This document shows positions 38,974-49,061 of a stretch of 64,000 bases of DNA, piece by piece. The DNA is from Billgrantia lactosivorans (GTDB lineage: Bacteria; Pseudomonadota; Gammaproteobacteria; Pseudomonadales; Halomonadaceae): assembly GCF_003254665.1 (NCBI RefSeq), contig NZ_QHGY01000005.1, positions 124,001 to 188,000 of the forward strand. The letters are read 5' to 3'. How positions within the stretch are numbered: the first letter of the stretch is position 1; each line of letters begins with the position of its first letter. Under the pieces are notes generated by a model. That model saw only the letters and a program-made list of their open reading frames with translations. It did not search any database and was not told the origin of the DNA. The translations under genes and the position numbers were made by a program.

Positions 38974-41322
38974 TCAGGAGTACTTGTAGTCATAGTGATA
39001 GCCATAGCGAATGGCGGCCTTGCGTTCCATGGCGTTGAGGATTGCGCCCTTCACCGTGACGCCTGCCGTCTCCAGACGCCTTACCGCGAGCTGGACCTCA
39101 CGCACCGGATTCAGTTGGAACCGCGCCACCAGCAGCGTCGTGCCGCACTGTGCGCCGACCACAGCAGCATCCGTCACCGTAAGCACCGGCGGCGTATCAA
39201 TGATTACCAGGTCATAGCGCTCGCTTACCATGGCGAGCAGACGGCTGAAGGATTCCGTCATGAGCAGTTCCGACGGGTTGGGTGGGACATCGCCCCTGGC
39301 GATAAGGTCCAGGCCCTGGATACGACTGTGCCGAATGGCATCGTCAAGCGTCAGGCTCTCGCCCAGCAACTCGGAAAGCCCTCCACTGCCGCGTTCACCG
39401 AAAGCATGGTGCAAGTGCCCTCTGCGCATGTCGGCATCCATTACCAGGACACGCTGTCCTGCTCGAGCGCAGATGGCCCCCAGGTTGACGGTGATGAAAC
39501 TCTTGCCGATTCCTGGTCCGGGGCCGGTGATCATGAGACGGTTGTCGCGCCCTTCCAGCATCGCAAAATGCAGGCTGGTTCGCAGGCCACGCAGCGCTTC
39601 GATGGCTGGATCCGTCGGGTCGCGCTCGGCCAGCACATCACTGGCTACCTCACGTCCCCGACGATCACGCCGATGCTTGATTCTACGGACCAGTTTCTTC
39701 TGTTCAGCCGACATTGGCACCATGGCATAGACCGGGAGTCCATTCTCCTCGAGCTGCTCTGGCGTCTCGACTCCGCGATTTAGCCAACCACGCACCAGCA
39801 CGATGCCCACCGCCAACAGCGCACCGAATAGCGCAGCCAGCATGACGATGCGGGGCTTGCGAGGCTCAATCGGGAACAGTCCCACTTCTGCCCCGTCAAT
39901 GATACGAACGTTGCCGACCGTTCCGGCCCGAGTAACCTGCAGCTCCTGCATCCGGTTCAGAACATTGATGTAGATCGCTTGGGTCGCCTCCACATCCCGG
40001 GTGCGGCGCACTACTTCTTGCTGTGCTTCCGGCAAGTCGTTGATCTTGGCGTCCAGAGCGACGCGTTCCGACTCGAGCAAATGCTTCTGGCGTAGCAGAG
40101 ACCGATACGTGGGATGGCTCGGCGTATAACGCTGAGCCAGCTCGGCCTCCCGGAATGCCAACTCGTTCAGTTGGCTGTCGAGGGCGACGAACTGATCGAT
40201 CACGGCTTGAGCTTCGGATGTCAGATCCACGCTGTGCCGAGCAGCCCGATACTCGTTGAGGCTCTCTTCAGCCGCATAGAGTTGAGCACGTAACTCAGGG
40301 GCTTGCTCCTCGAGAAAGGCCAGACTCTGTTCTACTTCCGCTGCCTGGCGTTGCACGTTCTGGGTAAGGAACGTCTCCGCCACGGCATCCAGCGAGCGCC
40401 GCACCTCTTCTCGGTCGGTGCCGGTCAGCGTCAAGCGCAGGATACCGGTGCTGGTATTACGTGCCACCCCCACTTCGGAAACATCCAGACGACTGGACAA
40501 ATCGCTGATCGCAGATGACCGTCTGCGCTTGAGGAGTGTGAAGTGAGCTCCTTCGGGAGCCTCCAGGGCAGAGATGCGCAGCTCGATATCCCCTTCGAGA
40601 AACTGCTCCAGCTCCCCGACTCGACCTTCCCCCAAGTACAGCGGGGTCTCTCCGTCCATCACCAGAGAGTAACGGCCAGGCCTACCGGCCACCACGTTCA
40701 ACAAGGTCCCACGTAAACGGTCCTCAACCTGCAAGCGACCAAGCTCGAGCCACTCCCCCCCCCAGATGGACGAGCGAAGACCAAGAAAATCCGGTAAAAG
40801 AACACCATCATTATTCGGCAGGGAAATGCTGCCAGCGACAGCATCGGGTAGCGAACTTTCACGTTGCATGAACCCGGATGGCTTGAACCTATCCGGCAGG
40901 TAATCAGCAATATCGAAACTCTCTGTGGCAAACGCCGGGCGTGCGATGCCTTGTCGCTGAACATAGTTGCCGATTACTGGCAGACTTTGTGGAATGACCA
41001 ACGTATCCAGACCTTCTCGATCAACGACCTGTCCGAGTACCATGCGCGACTGTAGTATCTGGACCTCGGCGGCTGTGGTGCTTTCACGCTCTTCGCCCAG
41101 CAGTTCGCTGGCAATTCCCTCGAGAGGATTGACCGTCGCTCGTCGCTCTACCTGTACCAGAGCATCACCACGATAGACTGGAGTCGCTAGCATTGCATAA
41201 GCCGCTCCGCCAGTAGCGAAGACAATTACGAGGGACAGAATCAACCATCGGTGATCGATGAGCATACCGACGAGTCGACCGAGGTCGACCTCTTCATTAA
41301 CGTGCTTCGTCATTATGTCCAT
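38974..41322 (-). CDS. wzc: Wzc-type polysaccharide co-polymerase and tyrosine autokinase
   Basis: A protein of about 782 residues. The N-terminus has a Wzz domain between two membrane helices (about 28-50 and 490-510) with a long coiled-coil periplasmic part; the C-terminal BY-kinase has Walker A (ITGPGPGIGKSFITVN), Walker A' (VLVMDADMRRGHLH) and Walker B (DLVIIDTPPVL), then a tyrosine cluster at the end (RYGYHYDYKYS) for autophosphorylation. It controls chain length and export of capsule or exopolysaccharide. The usual partners wza and wzb are not in this window. Alternative starts are GTG 41331 and ATG 41313. Confidence 0.93.
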   Translation of the reverse strand: MDIMTKHVNEEVDLGRLVGMLIDHRWLILSLVIVFATGGAAYAMLATPVYRGDALVQVERRATVNPLEGIASELLGEERESTTAAEVQILQSRMVLGQVVDREGLDTLVIPQSLPVIGNYVQRQGIARPAFATESFDIADYLPDRFKPSGFMQRESSLPDAVAGSISLPNNDGVLLPDFLGLRSSIWGGEWLELGRLQVEDRLRGTLLNVVAGRPGRYSLVMDGETPLYLGEGRVGELEQFLEGDIELRISALEAPEGAHFTLLKRRRSSAISDLSSRLDVSEVGVARNTSTGILRLTLTGTDREEVRRSLDAVAETFLTQNVQRQAAEVEQSLAFLEEQAPELRAQLYAAEESLNEYRAARHSVDLTSEAQAVIDQFVALDSQLNELAFREAELAQRYTPSHPTYRSLLRQKHLLESERVALDAKINDLPEAQQEVVRRTRDVEATQAIYINVLNRMQELQVTRAGTVGNVRIIDGAEVGLFPIEPRKPRIVMLAALFGALLAVGIVLVRGWLNRGVETPEQLEENGLPVYAMVPMSAEQKKLVRRIKHRRDRRGREVASDVLAERDPTDPAIEALRGLRTSLHFAMLEGRDNRLMITGPGPGIGKSFITVNLGAICARAGQRVLVMDADMRRGHLHHAFGERGSGGLSELLGESLTLDDAIRHSRIQGLDLIARGDVPPNPSELLMTESFSRLLAMVSERYDLVIIDTPPVLTVTDAAVVGAQCGTTLLVARFQLNPVREVQLAVRRLETAGVTVKGAILNAMERKAAIRYGYHYDYKYS

Positions 41323-41376
41323 TGTGTTCACCGATCGCTAATAAGGGGAATCACGGATCAATACATAGAGATTGTG

Positions 41377-42474
41377 CTATTTAACTAGTGCCTTTTTGAC
41401 GAGCTCACAGATATCTTCAACGACATGTATACTTAAGTCGGGGTAGAGAGGTAGACAAAGCACCCTTGACGATATGCTTCCGGCGATCACGCTCCTTGCC
41501 TCCCCCAGTGAAAACTCAGCGAAAGAATCCAATGGTGGGAAGAAATAACGCCTGGGAAAAACGCCTTTATCTTCCAAGCTATTCTTAACTCTAACAAGCG
41601 CACTTTCACTCTCTAAGAGAATGGGGAAATAAGCATAATTCCTCGTGCAGTTGATATTGAAACTTTGTAAGCCAACCCAACCATCCAACGAAAAAGAATA
41701 CTTAAAAGTAATTTCTTTTCTCCTCTCTATGATTGCGTCCATATCGTCAAGTACGCAAAGCCCCATGGCTGCCTGGAATTCGTTCATTTTGCAGTTGATT
41801 CCAAGACTGGTCACCCCGGCATCTTCCGACAGGCCAAAATTTATAATGGCTCGTGCCTTCTCGAGACAATCCTTTGACTTGAAAACGATACCCCCACCTT
41901 CAATAGTATGAAACAGCTTGGTAGCATGAAAACTCAACGTGGCAGCATCACCGCAGGAAAACACACTCGTGCCTTGATAATCTACGCCGAAGGCATGAGC
42001 TCCGTCATAGACGATTTTAAGCCCATGCCGTTTAGCTACGATATCCAATCTATCCACATCACAAACGTTCCCATATACATGTACCGGAACCAAGACACGC
42101 GTATTCACACCAATAGACTCTTCAACCTTATCAGGATCAAGACACCAAGTATTTTCATCTATATCTGAGTAAACAGGTTGAATTCCTTGCCATTTTATTG
42201 AACTGCTGGTGGCAACAAAGCTAAAGGGAGTTGTTACAGCTTCTTGATAAGCGCCAAAAGCACCAAGACCCAGCGCTTTGTAGGCGACTTGAAGTGCTAG
42301 CGTTCCATTAGCGACCAGCAAGAGATTCTTGACTCCCAAATATTCTTCCAGGCGGAAAGTAAGCTCCTTAACCAGAGGGGCATTGTTCGTCAAATGTCTA
42401 CTTGAATAAATTCTATCGACATATTTGTCGTATTTGTCACGATGCGGCAGATAGGGGTGCGTGACAGGAATCAT
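41377..42474 (-). CDS. DegT/DnrJ/EryC1-family sugar aminotransferase
   Basis: A 365-residue PLP enzyme. Lys 186 in [15 protein letters not shown] is the PLP lysine, and VYDGAHAFG carries the conserved Asp for the pyridine nitrogen. It resembles the VioA/FdtB group that aminates dTDP-keto-6-deoxyhexoses at C4 or C3. Since rmlA and rmlB are adjacent and no ketoisomerase (FdtA-like) is seen, direct amination of dTDP-4-keto-6-deoxyglucose is the simpler reading. The ATG at 42474 overlaps the rmlA stop as ATGA. The gene is AT-rich relative to the chromosome. Confidence 0.9.
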   Translation of the reverse strand: MIPVTHPYLPHRDKYDKYVDRIYSSRHLTNNAPLVKELTFRLEEYLGVKNLLLVANGTLALQVAYKALGLGAFGAYQEAVTTPFSFVATSSSIKWQGIQPVYSDIDENTWCLDPDKVEESIGVNTRVLVPVHVYGNVCDVDRLDIVAKRHGLKIVYDGAHAFGVDYQGTSVFSCGDAATLSFHATKLFHTIEGGGIVFKSKDCLEKARAIINFGLSEDAGVTSLGINCKMNEFQAAMGLCVLDDMDAIIERRKEITFKYSFSLDGWVGLQSFNINCTRNYAYFPILLESESALVRVKNSLEDKGVFPRRYFFPPLDSFAEFSLGEARSVIAGSISSRVLCLPLYPDLSIHVVEDICELVKKALVK

Positions 42475-43340
42475 AACTCTCTCACCAAATCCAAGAGATA
42501 ACGACCATAACAATTCTTGGATAGTTCCCTGCCTACCCGAGAGAGATCATTGACAGACAGCCAACCATTGTTAAAAGCAATTTCTTCGAGACAAGCTATC
42601 TTTAAACCCTGCCGTTTTTCTATCGTTTCGACAAATTGGGAAGCCTCAAGCAAGCTTTCGTGTGTCCCCGTATCAAACCAAGCAAAGCCTCGACCAAACA
42701 GCTCGACTCTTAACTTGTTGTTCTTCAAATAAGCTTGGTTGACAGAAGTTATTTCCAGCTCTCCTCGGCTAGATGGCCTTACCTCCTTGGCAAGATTTAC
42801 TACGTCGTTGTCGTAAAAATAAAGACCCGTTACGGCAAAACGGGACTTTGGGCTGTCGGGTTTCTCCTCGAGTGAAAGCACCTGCATTCTTTCATCAAAT
42901 TCCACCACGCCGAAGCGCTCAGGATCACTGACTGGATAACCGAATACCGTAGCGCCATTCTCACGCTTTGCCACCTGCTGGAGAAGCGGTGAAAACCCCT
43001 GTCCATAAAAAATATTATCGCCAAGCACCAAGCAGACGCTGTCATGACCAATGAAGGACTCGCCAATGATGAACGCTTGCGCCAGTCCATCGGGGCTTGG
43101 CTGCACAGCGTAACTCAGATTTAAACCATATTGGCTTCCATCAGCAAGCAGTCTTTGAAAGCAACTTTGCTCTTCGGGGGTGGTAATGATCAATATCTCT
43201 CGTATGCCAGCCAACATCAACACCGATAGCGGATAATAGATCATTGGCTTGTCATATACTGGAAGGAGCTGCTTGGAAATCCCCTTGGTTATCGGGTACA
43301 GTCGCGTACCTGAACCACCGGCAAGTACAATACCTTTCAT
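42471..43340 (-). CDS. rmlA: Glucose-1-phosphate thymidylyltransferase
   Basis: A 289-residue nucleotidyltransferase that makes dTDP-glucose. It has the start [18 protein letters not shown], the [20 protein letters not shown] active-site segment and [12 protein letters not shown]. Length and motifs match RmlA/RfbA. The ATG at 43340 overlaps the rmlB stop as ATGA and has GGAGGTGG just upstream. Confidence 0.96.
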   Translation of the reverse strand: MKGIVLAGGSGTRLYPITKGISKQLLPVYDKPMIYYPLSVLMLAGIREILIITTPEEQSCFQRLLADGSQYGLNLSYAVQPSPDGLAQAFIIGESFIGHDSVCLVLGDNIFYGQGFSPLLQQVAKRENGATVFGYPVSDPERFGVVEFDERMQVLSLEEKPDSPKSRFAVTGLYFYDNDVVNLAKEVRPSSRGELEITSVNQAYLKNNKLRVELFGRGFAWFDTGTHESLLEASQFVETIEKRQGLKIACLEEIAFNNGWLSVNDLSRVGRELSKNCYGRYLLDLVREL

Positions 43341-44401
43341 GCCACCTCCCTCCCCGTTGTACCCAGGCGAGTACGTTGGTAGTTGTGTGCTTGTACCTGA
43401 CGGCACCAAGAAAGATTATTAAGGAACCAGATCACTGTTTTTCGTAGCCCTGTCTCGAATGACTCCATTGGTTCCCATCCCAATTCTCTACTTATCTTAC
43501 CTGGGTCGATGGCATATCTTTGGTCATGCCCCGGGCGATCCGCCACATGTGTGATCAGAGTATGATAGGACTTTTCGCGAGGCTGAAGTTCATCTAAAAG
43601 ATTGCAGAGTGCTCTTACAACTTCCGCGTTGGTTTTTTCGCAACATCCGCCAACATTATAGGTTTCCCCAACCATGCCGTGTTCTATGACCTTACACAAG
43701 GCTCGCGCATGATCCTCAACATATAGCCAGTCACGTACCTGTAGGCCGTTTCCATAGAGGGGCAAGGGTTTTCCTTCCAGTGCATTTAAAATCATCAACG
43801 GAATCATTTTCTCTGGAAAATGATAAGGGCCGTAATTGTTTGAGCAGTTCGTGACGATAACCGGCAGCCCAAAAGTCCTCCGCCAAGCACGAACTAGATG
43901 ATCTGCACCAGCCTTGCTTGCGGCGTAGGGAGAACTGGGAGCATAGCGTGTCTCTTCAGAAAACCTTGCTTTGACATTGCCAAGATCACCGAAAACCTCA
44001 TCTGTCGAGACATGTAGAAACCTGAAGCAGTTACGCCGCTCGCGAGACATTTCCATCCAGTATCGTCGCGCTACCTCTAAAAGTCGATAGGTACCTACTA
44101 TATTAGTTTCTATGAAATTTTTTGGACCATCAATGGAGCGATCCACATGACTCTCGGCAGCCAGATGGAGCACCCTATCCGGCTGATGGCACCGAAATAC
44201 TTGGTGCATCTTATCCTCATCGCAAATATCAACTTCCTCAAAAAAATAACGCGGCTCGCTCGATACATCGCGCAGCGATTCCAAGTGCCCAGCATAGGTA
44301 AGCTTATCGACATTCACTACCTGGCAATCAGTATTTAAAATAATGTGGCGAATAACAGCCGACCCAATGAAACCCGCTCCTCCAGTTACGAGATATTTCA
44401 T
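43337..44401 (-). CDS. rmlB: dTDP-glucose 4,6-dehydratase
   Basis: A 354-residue short-chain dehydratase. The NAD-binding start [20 protein letters not shown], the catalytic [12 protein letters not shown] (Thr-Asp-Glu) and [12 protein letters not shown] (Tyr-x3-Lys) are intact. It makes dTDP-4-keto-6-deoxyglucose. It is the first gene of the glycan operon, 52 nt downstream of an ops element. rmlC and rmlD are absent, so the sugar made is not expected to be rhamnose unless these lie elsewhere. Confidence 0.96.
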   Translation of the reverse strand: MKYLVTGGAGFIGSAVIRHIILNTDCQVVNVDKLTYAGHLESLRDVSSEPRYFFEEVDICDEDKMHQVFRCHQPDRVLHLAAESHVDRSIDGPKNFIETNIVGTYRLLEVARRYWMEMSRERRNCFRFLHVSTDEVFGDLGNVKARFSEETRYAPSSPYAASKAGADHLVRAWRRTFGLPVIVTNCSNNYGPYHFPEKMIPLMILNALEGKPLPLYGNGLQVRDWLYVEDHARALCKVIEHGMVGETYNVGGCCEKTNAEVVRALCNLLDELQPREKSYHTLITHVADRPGHDQRYAIDPGKISRELGWEPMESFETGLRKTVIWFLNNLSWCRQVQAHNYQRTRLGTTGREVA

Positions 44402-44452
44402 TGTGCTAGGCCCCACTGCGCTAGTAAAAACAAGATTAAACCCGTCTCCGGC

Positions 44453-44464
44453 CACGCTACCGCC
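44453..44464 (-). promoter_or_regulatory. ops element (RfaH recruitment site, JUMPstart core)
   Basis: The minus strand reads GGCGGTAGCGTG, identical to the ops core and following bases of the enterobacterial JUMPstart sequence. It is 52 nt before the rmlB start, in a long leader of a surface-polysaccharide operon, which is the standard context. At ops, RNA polymerase pauses and RfaH binds the exposed non-template strand, suppressing Rho termination and coupling ribosomes. The upstream half of the JUMPstart is not clearly conserved. Confidence 0.75.
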
Positions 44465-44641
44465 GATGAAGACCTCTGGTGAGCTCTTCGAAACTGTAGC
44501 CATCCCTATGCTCGGACCTTTACGGTCGCAGCCCGGACTGGATGATGTTTACAACAAAATGAAAGTTAGACATACATAAGATTACATACAGTTTCACTTT
44601 CTGCGCATACTATTTTTCTCAGATCTTCTTTCCGGGTTCTT

Positions 44642-44658
44642 AAAAAAATTTTTTTTTT
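44642..44658. other. A7T10 tract
   Basis: Seven A followed by ten T in the AT-rich leader. Such tracts bend DNA and favour nucleoid proteins of the H-NS type; it could also tune promoter or slippage behaviour. Only the tract itself is seen. Confidence 0.5.
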
Positions 44659-45131
44659 CAAACCAATTCTATAACAATCCAGTTCATGATTTTTTTGGTA
44701 GATTTCCTATTGCAGGTGACTAATAATTTCAATGAAAAACAATGATGGCATTCTCATACTTCAGATTTCACTTGCAAGGATATCTTTCGTATCACTGCGT
44801 TACAAATAGTGAACCGAGAGCAAACGTCATGGGGAATGACTGGGCCATCGGCCCGGTGGAAACCTGAATACGATGGGGGTTCATCGGTTGATGAAAGGGG
44901 GGAATGTGGGGGATTTCCGTATGTAGCGACACAAGGAGCTAATCGAAAATCTAGACTTTTTTCTAACGATGCCTGTTCGGTTGATGCTATTCACCGATAT
45001 TACAAGTATCAGAACACAGTCTAGTGATTCCCAATCCAGAAAGATGAGTTATCCATCTAATATTGGACCCAGCCCATGCTACGAGGCGAGTTCATCAACT
45101 TCACCACATCCTTGATCAGGGAGAGTAATTA

Positions 45132-45170
45132 GCTCGTCATGTAAAGGCATTGCACCATGTCATGACGAGC
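45132..45170. terminator. Inverted repeat downstream of sthA
   Basis: GCTCGTCATG (45132-45141) and CATGACGAGC (45161-45170) are perfect complements separated by 19 nt. It lies 45 nt past the sthA stop. On the minus strand the next T-rich stretch precedes rather than follows it, so it is a poor intrinsic terminator and might instead be a protein site. Confidence 0.4.
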
Positions 45171-45214
45171 CGAAAAGTGCGTAAAAAGGTTAACTGTTGG
45201 ATGAACAGGAAACC

Positions 45215-46606
45215 TCAGAACACCCGGTTCAGTCCATTCTGGGCCGCTACGCGGTAGGCCTCGGCCATGGTGGGATAGTTGAAGGTGGTGTTGACGAAGT
45301 AGTTGAGGGTGTTGGCCTCGCCTTTCTGCTGCATGATGGCCTGACCGATATGCACAATCTCGGAGGCCTGATCGCCGAAGCAGTGGATGCCGTAGATCTC
45401 GAGGGTGTCCTGATGGAACAGGATCTTGAGCATGCCCACCGTGTCGCCGGTGATCTGCGCGCGGGCGGTGTCCTTGAAGAACGCCTGGGCCACCTCGTAG
45501 GGCACCTTGGCTTCCGTGAGTTCGCGCTCGGTGCGACCGAAGGAACTGATCTCGGGGATGGTGTAGATGCCCGTCGGCACCTCGTTGACGAAGCGGTAAT
45601 CCCGCTCGAGCAGCTCGTCGCAGGCGTTGAGCCCCTGGTCGTAGGCGGCGCTCGCCAGGCTCGGCCAGCCGATCACATCACCGGCGGCATAGATATGCGG
45701 GATGGCGGTGCGGTAGTGATCGTCGACCTGCAGCTGGCCACGCCCGTTGGCCTCGAGACCGATGTTCTCCAGGCCGAGCTCGTCGGTATTGCCGGTACGG
45801 CCGTTGGCCCACAGGAAGGCGTCGGCACGCAGCTTCTTGCCCGACTTGAGGTAGACCACCACCCCCGACTCATCGCCCTCGACCCGCTCGTATTCCTCAT
45901 TGTGGCGGATCAGCACGCCATGCTTGCGGAGGTGGTAGGAGAGCGCATCGCTGATCTCGTCGTCGAGGAACGAGAGCAGGCGGTCGCGGCTGTTGATCAG
46001 GTCCACCTTGACGCCGAGCCCCGAGAAGATCGAGGCGTACTCACAGCCGATCACGCCCGCGCCGAAGATGATCAGGGTGCGCGGCGTATGCGACAGGCTG
46101 AGGATGGAGTCGGAGTCGTAGATGCGTGGATGACGGAAATTGATGTCGGCGGGTCGGTAGGGACGCGAACCGGTGGCGATGATGACCTTCTGCGCCACCA
46201 GTTCCTCCAGCGCTTCCTGGCGGTCACGGATCAGCAGCGTATGTTCGTCCTTGAAGCGTGCCACTCCGTTGAAGAGGTCGATGCGGTTGCGCGCATAGAA
46301 CTTGGTGCGCATCTCGACCTGCTGGTCGATGGTGATGCGCGAACGCTCCATGACCCTGGGAAAGGAGAACCATCGCGGCTCGCCGATATCGCGGAACATG
46401 CGGTTGGTGTTGAACTGCATGATCTGCTTGACCTGATGCCGCAGCGCCTTGGAGGGGATGGTCCCCCAATGGGTGCAATTGCCTCCCAGGACCGGCTGCT
46501 TCTCCACCACCGCCACCCGCTTGCCATGCTTGGCGGCGTTGATGGCGGCGCTCTCGCCGGCGGGCCCGGTTCCGATCACCACCACGTCGTAGTTATGGAC
46601 TGCCAT
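45215..46606 (-). CDS. sthA: Soluble pyridine nucleotide transhydrogenase
   Basis: A 463-residue flavoprotein that interconverts NADPH/NAD+ and NADP+/NADH. It begins [20 protein letters not shown] and has the family's altered redox site [17 protein letters not shown], with one cysteine in place of the CxxxxC pair of lipoamide dehydrogenases. The C-terminal dimer domain ends [19 protein letters not shown]. It follows nqrM after 94 bp in the same direction, so NADH for Na+-NQR and NADPH balance may be linked. Confidence 0.95.
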   Translation of the reverse strand: MAVHNYDVVVIGTGPAGESAAINAAKHGKRVAVVEKQPVLGGNCTHWGTIPSKALRHQVKQIMQFNTNRMFRDIGEPRWFSFPRVMERSRITIDQQVEMRTKFYARNRIDLFNGVARFKDEHTLLIRDRQEALEELVAQKVIIATGSRPYRPADINFRHPRIYDSDSILSLSHTPRTLIIFGAGVIGCEYASIFSGLGVKVDLINSRDRLLSFLDDEISDALSYHLRKHGVLIRHNEEYERVEGDESGVVVYLKSGKKLRADAFLWANGRTGNTDELGLENIGLEANGRGQLQVDDHYRTAIPHIYAAGDVIGWPSLASAAYDQGLNACDELLERDYRFVNEVPTGIYTIPEISSFGRTERELTEAKVPYEVAQAFFKDTARAQITGDTVGMLKILFHQDTLEIYGIHCFGDQASEIVHIGQAIMQQKGEANTLNYFVNTTFNYPTMAEAYRVAAQNGLNRVF

Positions 46607-46700
46607 GGGCGCTTGCGTCTCCTTTCCCTTGTCGATGTTGGTTTTCGGCTTGCGCGACTACGCCGCCGGCGAGGCAACGTGCACGACACCTTGCCGGAGC

Positions 46701-46967
46701 CTAACGACGAGTGGCGTCGTAGCCGAGGTCGGCACCACGGCTCTCGTCGCTCGAGCGACGCGCGCTGACCGGCTCACCCTTGCGCTTGCGGTTCTCCTCC
46801 TCGCATATCTCGTCCTTGCCGCCGCAGATGTCGCAGCCCTCCTTGAGTCCCAGCTTGTTGAGACCGCCGCAGGAACCGGCAATGGGCTTGCGCCCCATGA
46901 TCACGCCGATGGCCATGGCCGCCATGATCAGCAGCATGAAGCCCAGCACGACGAGAAACGTACTCAT
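46701..46967 (-). CDS. nqrM: Na+-NQR maturation protein NqrM
   Basis: An 88-residue protein with one N-terminal membrane helix (about 3-24) and the conserved cysteine set GSCGGLNKLG, CDICGGK of the NqrM (DUF539) family. NqrM is needed to deliver iron for the Cys4 iron centre between NqrD and NqrE. It has AGGAGGT 5-6 nt before the ATG and follows the ApbE-like gene by 17 bp. Confidence 0.92.
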   Translation of the reverse strand: MSTFLVVLGFMLLIMAAMAIGVIMGRKPIAGSCGGLNKLGLKEGCDICGGKDEICEEENRKRKGEPVSARRSSDESRGADLGYDATRR

Positions 46968-46984
46968 AGGTAACCTCCTGGCGG

Positions 46985-47764
46985 CTAGGGCTCGAGCCAG
47001 GGCTCGAGGGCCGCGGTATGTTGGAATTCAATACCCTGTGGTGTCTTGACAACAACCCTGGCGGCACTATCCATACGCTCGGCAAGGCTCAGCGCCTCGG
47101 CCGGGTCGGCACGCATCAGCCGGCTTGCCTGATGCATGGCCTCGCTGGCACTCGGCGCGACCACGCTTACCGCCAGCGGCGCCGTCATGGTGACCAGCGG
47201 CACCACGTCCCGACGCGCGAAGCGATGCACCACCGCGGCATCCCGCAGCCTCAGGTGCCTTGCGTCGGCCGGGCCTGGCAGGCCCGCCTGCTCGAGTGAC
47301 AGGCGCCAGTCACCCGCCGGCGGCTCGCCCCGGGCGCGCATCACGCCCCCGACCTCGACGAGCGAGGCGGCGAGGGCCGGGTCATGCTCCTCGAGCCATA
47401 GCGTCAGCCGATCGGCGGCTAGCGCATGCGCCAGGCGATCCGCCTCATGCCGCAGCGCAGACGTGGGTGACCAGAACCGAACGGTGGCAGCGTCCAGCGC
47501 ACGCATGAGATCGCCTCGCTGACGCTCGAGCGTTGCCAGTTCACCTTGTATGCCGGCTTCGAGCTCAGCACGCCTTGCCTGGTCGAGGTCGGCATACAGG
47601 GTGATGTGGTAACCCGTGCCCAGGGCCGTGCCCTGGATGAGATGTTCGTCGGCCGTGTCACGGCAACCACTGAGCGCCAAGAGCCCGGCGAGCACCGTGG
47701 GAAGGAGCCGGGCTGGCCCACTGAGGACCAGCCCGGAGAGTCGCCCGTAGGCGAAGGGGATCAT
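46985..47764 (-). CDS. Short, divergent ApbE-like lipoprotein (FMN transferase relic)
   Basis: A 259-residue lipoprotein with lipobox LSGC (Cys about 33), overlapping nqrF by 4 nt (ATGA). N-terminal [13 protein letters not shown], then [12 protein letters not shown] with DWRLSLEQ, and [20 protein letters not shown], align in order with ApbE flavin transferases. But the protein is about 80 residues short, and the FAD/acceptor segment (DL-x-KG-x-D), the SGDY-like segment and the Mg-binding ADAxxT motif are not present. It is therefore likely non-catalytic or strongly altered. Position between nqrF and nqrM is where a functional apbE normally sits. Confidence 0.75.
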   Translation of the reverse strand: MIPFAYGRLSGLVLSGPARLLPTVLAGLLALSGCRDTADEHLIQGTALGTGYHITLYADLDQARRAELEAGIQGELATLERQRGDLMRALDAATVRFWSPTSALRHEADRLAHALAADRLTLWLEEHDPALAASLVEVGGVMRARGEPPAGDWRLSLEQAGLPGPADARHLRLRDAAVVHRFARRDVVPLVTMTAPLAVSVVAPSASEAMHQASRLMRADPAEALSLAERMDSAARVVVKTPQGIEFQHTAALEPWLEP

Positions 47765-48993
47765 CCGCCAAAGTCATCCAGCATGATGTTCTCGGGCTCG
47801 ACGCCCAGGTCGAGCAGCATCTTGATGACGGAGGCGTTCATCATCGGCGGACCGCACATGTAGTACTCGCAGTCCTCGGGAGCCGGATGGTCCTTGAGGT
47901 AGTTCTCGTACAGCACGTTGTGGATGAACCCGGTGGGCCCGGTCCAGTTGTCCTCGGGCAGCGGATCGGACAGTGCCAGGTGCCATTCGAAGTTGGGGAA
48001 CTCCTCGGCCAGCTGATCGTACTCCTCGTTGTAGAAGGTCTCGCGCCAGGAGCGCGCACCGTACCAGAACGAGATCTTGCGGTCGGTCTTGATCCGCTTG
48101 AGCTGGTCGAAGATGTGGCTGCGCATGGGCGCCATGCCGGCACCGCCGCCGACGAACACCATCTCGGCATCGGTGTCCTTGGCGAAGAACTCGCCGAAGG
48201 GCCCCATCACGGTGACCTTGTCGCCCGGCTTCAGGCTGAAGACGTAGGTCGACATCAGCCCCGGCGGATGGTTGGTGCCGGGAGGCGGCGTGGCGATACG
48301 GATGTTGAACTTGAGGATGCCCTTCTCTTCGGGATAGTTCGCCATCGAGTAGGCGCGGATGACCTCCTCGCTGTTCTTGTGGCGAATCTTGAACAGATCG
48401 AACTTCTCCCAGTCGCCGCGATACTCCTCCTCGATGTCGAAGTCGGAGAACGAGATGTCATAGGGCGGCGCCACGAGCTGGACGTAGCCGCCGGCACGGA
48501 AGGCCACTTCCTCTCCCTCGGGCAGCTTGAGGTTGAGCTCCTTGATGAAGGTCGCCACGTTGGGATTGCCGATGACCTCGCACTCCCACTTCTTGACGCC
48601 GAAGACCTCCTCGGGCACCTCGATCTTCATGTCCTGCTTGACCGGCACCTGGCAGGAGAGACGCCAGCCCTCCTTCTTCTCGCGCAGGGTGAAGTGGGAT
48701 TCCTCGGTGGGCAGGATGGAGCCGCCCCCCTCCTCCACCCGGCACTTGCACTGGGCACAGGAGCCGCCGCCGCCGCAGGCGGAAGAGAGAAAGATGCCAT
48801 TGGCGGCCAGGGTGTTGAGCAGCTTGCCACCGGCCTGGGTGGTGATGGTGTGTTCCGGGTCGCCGTTGATCTCGATGGAAACGTCGCCGGTGCTGACGAG
48901 CTTGCTGCGGGCCGCCAGGATCACCATGACGAGGCCGATGACGACCACGGTGAACATGAACACACCGAGCAAGATGATAGATGTTCCAACCAT
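47761..48993 (-). CDS. nqrF: Na+-NQR subunit F (NADH dehydrogenase, 2Fe-2S/FAD)
   Basis: A 410-residue protein with an N-terminal membrane helix (about 5-28), a plant-type 2Fe-2S ferredoxin domain (Cys 73, 79, 82 and 114), and a FAD/NADH reductase domain ([41 protein letters not shown]). It takes electrons from NADH and feeds the Na+ pump. The family's Cys spacing is intact. Confidence 0.97.
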   Translation of the reverse strand: MVGTSIILLGVFMFTVVVIGLVMVILAARSKLVSTGDVSIEINGDPEHTITTQAGGKLLNTLAANGIFLSSACGGGGSCAQCKCRVEEGGGSILPTEESHFTLREKKEGWRLSCQVPVKQDMKIEVPEEVFGVKKWECEVIGNPNVATFIKELNLKLPEGEEVAFRAGGYVQLVAPPYDISFSDFDIEEEYRGDWEKFDLFKIRHKNSEEVIRAYSMANYPEEKGILKFNIRIATPPPGTNHPPGLMSTYVFSLKPGDKVTVMGPFGEFFAKDTDAEMVFVGGGAGMAPMRSHIFDQLKRIKTDRKISFWYGARSWRETFYNEEYDQLAEEFPNFEWHLALSDPLPEDNWTGPTGFIHNVLYENYLKDHPAPEDCEYYMCGPPMMNASVIKMLLDLGVEPENIMLDDFGG

Positions 48994-49061
48994 GTCGGTT
49001 TCCTATTTGCTGTGTAACCTGTTTCCCGGCGGCGCGCACGCCGCCAGGAATCCGCCCTGGC

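Larger units (their letters stand above)
44402..45214. other. Long AT-rich leader/intergenic region before the glycan operon
   Basis: About 810 bp between rmlB and sthA, both on the minus strand, with much lower GC than the flanking genes. It contains the ops element (44453-44464), an A7T10 tract (44642-44658) on the operon's upstream side, and an inverted repeat downstream of sthA (45132-45170). The promoter of the glycan operon must lie here or further upstream, but no -35/-10 pair stands out. A 71-codon plus-strand frame at 44809-45024 has no recognisable features. Confidence 0.6.

Noticed and set aside
44809-45024. 71-codon plus-strand open frame in the glycan leader
   Set aside because: No ribosome binding site of note, no motif, and opposed to flanking transcription; best seen as chance in AT-rich DNA.
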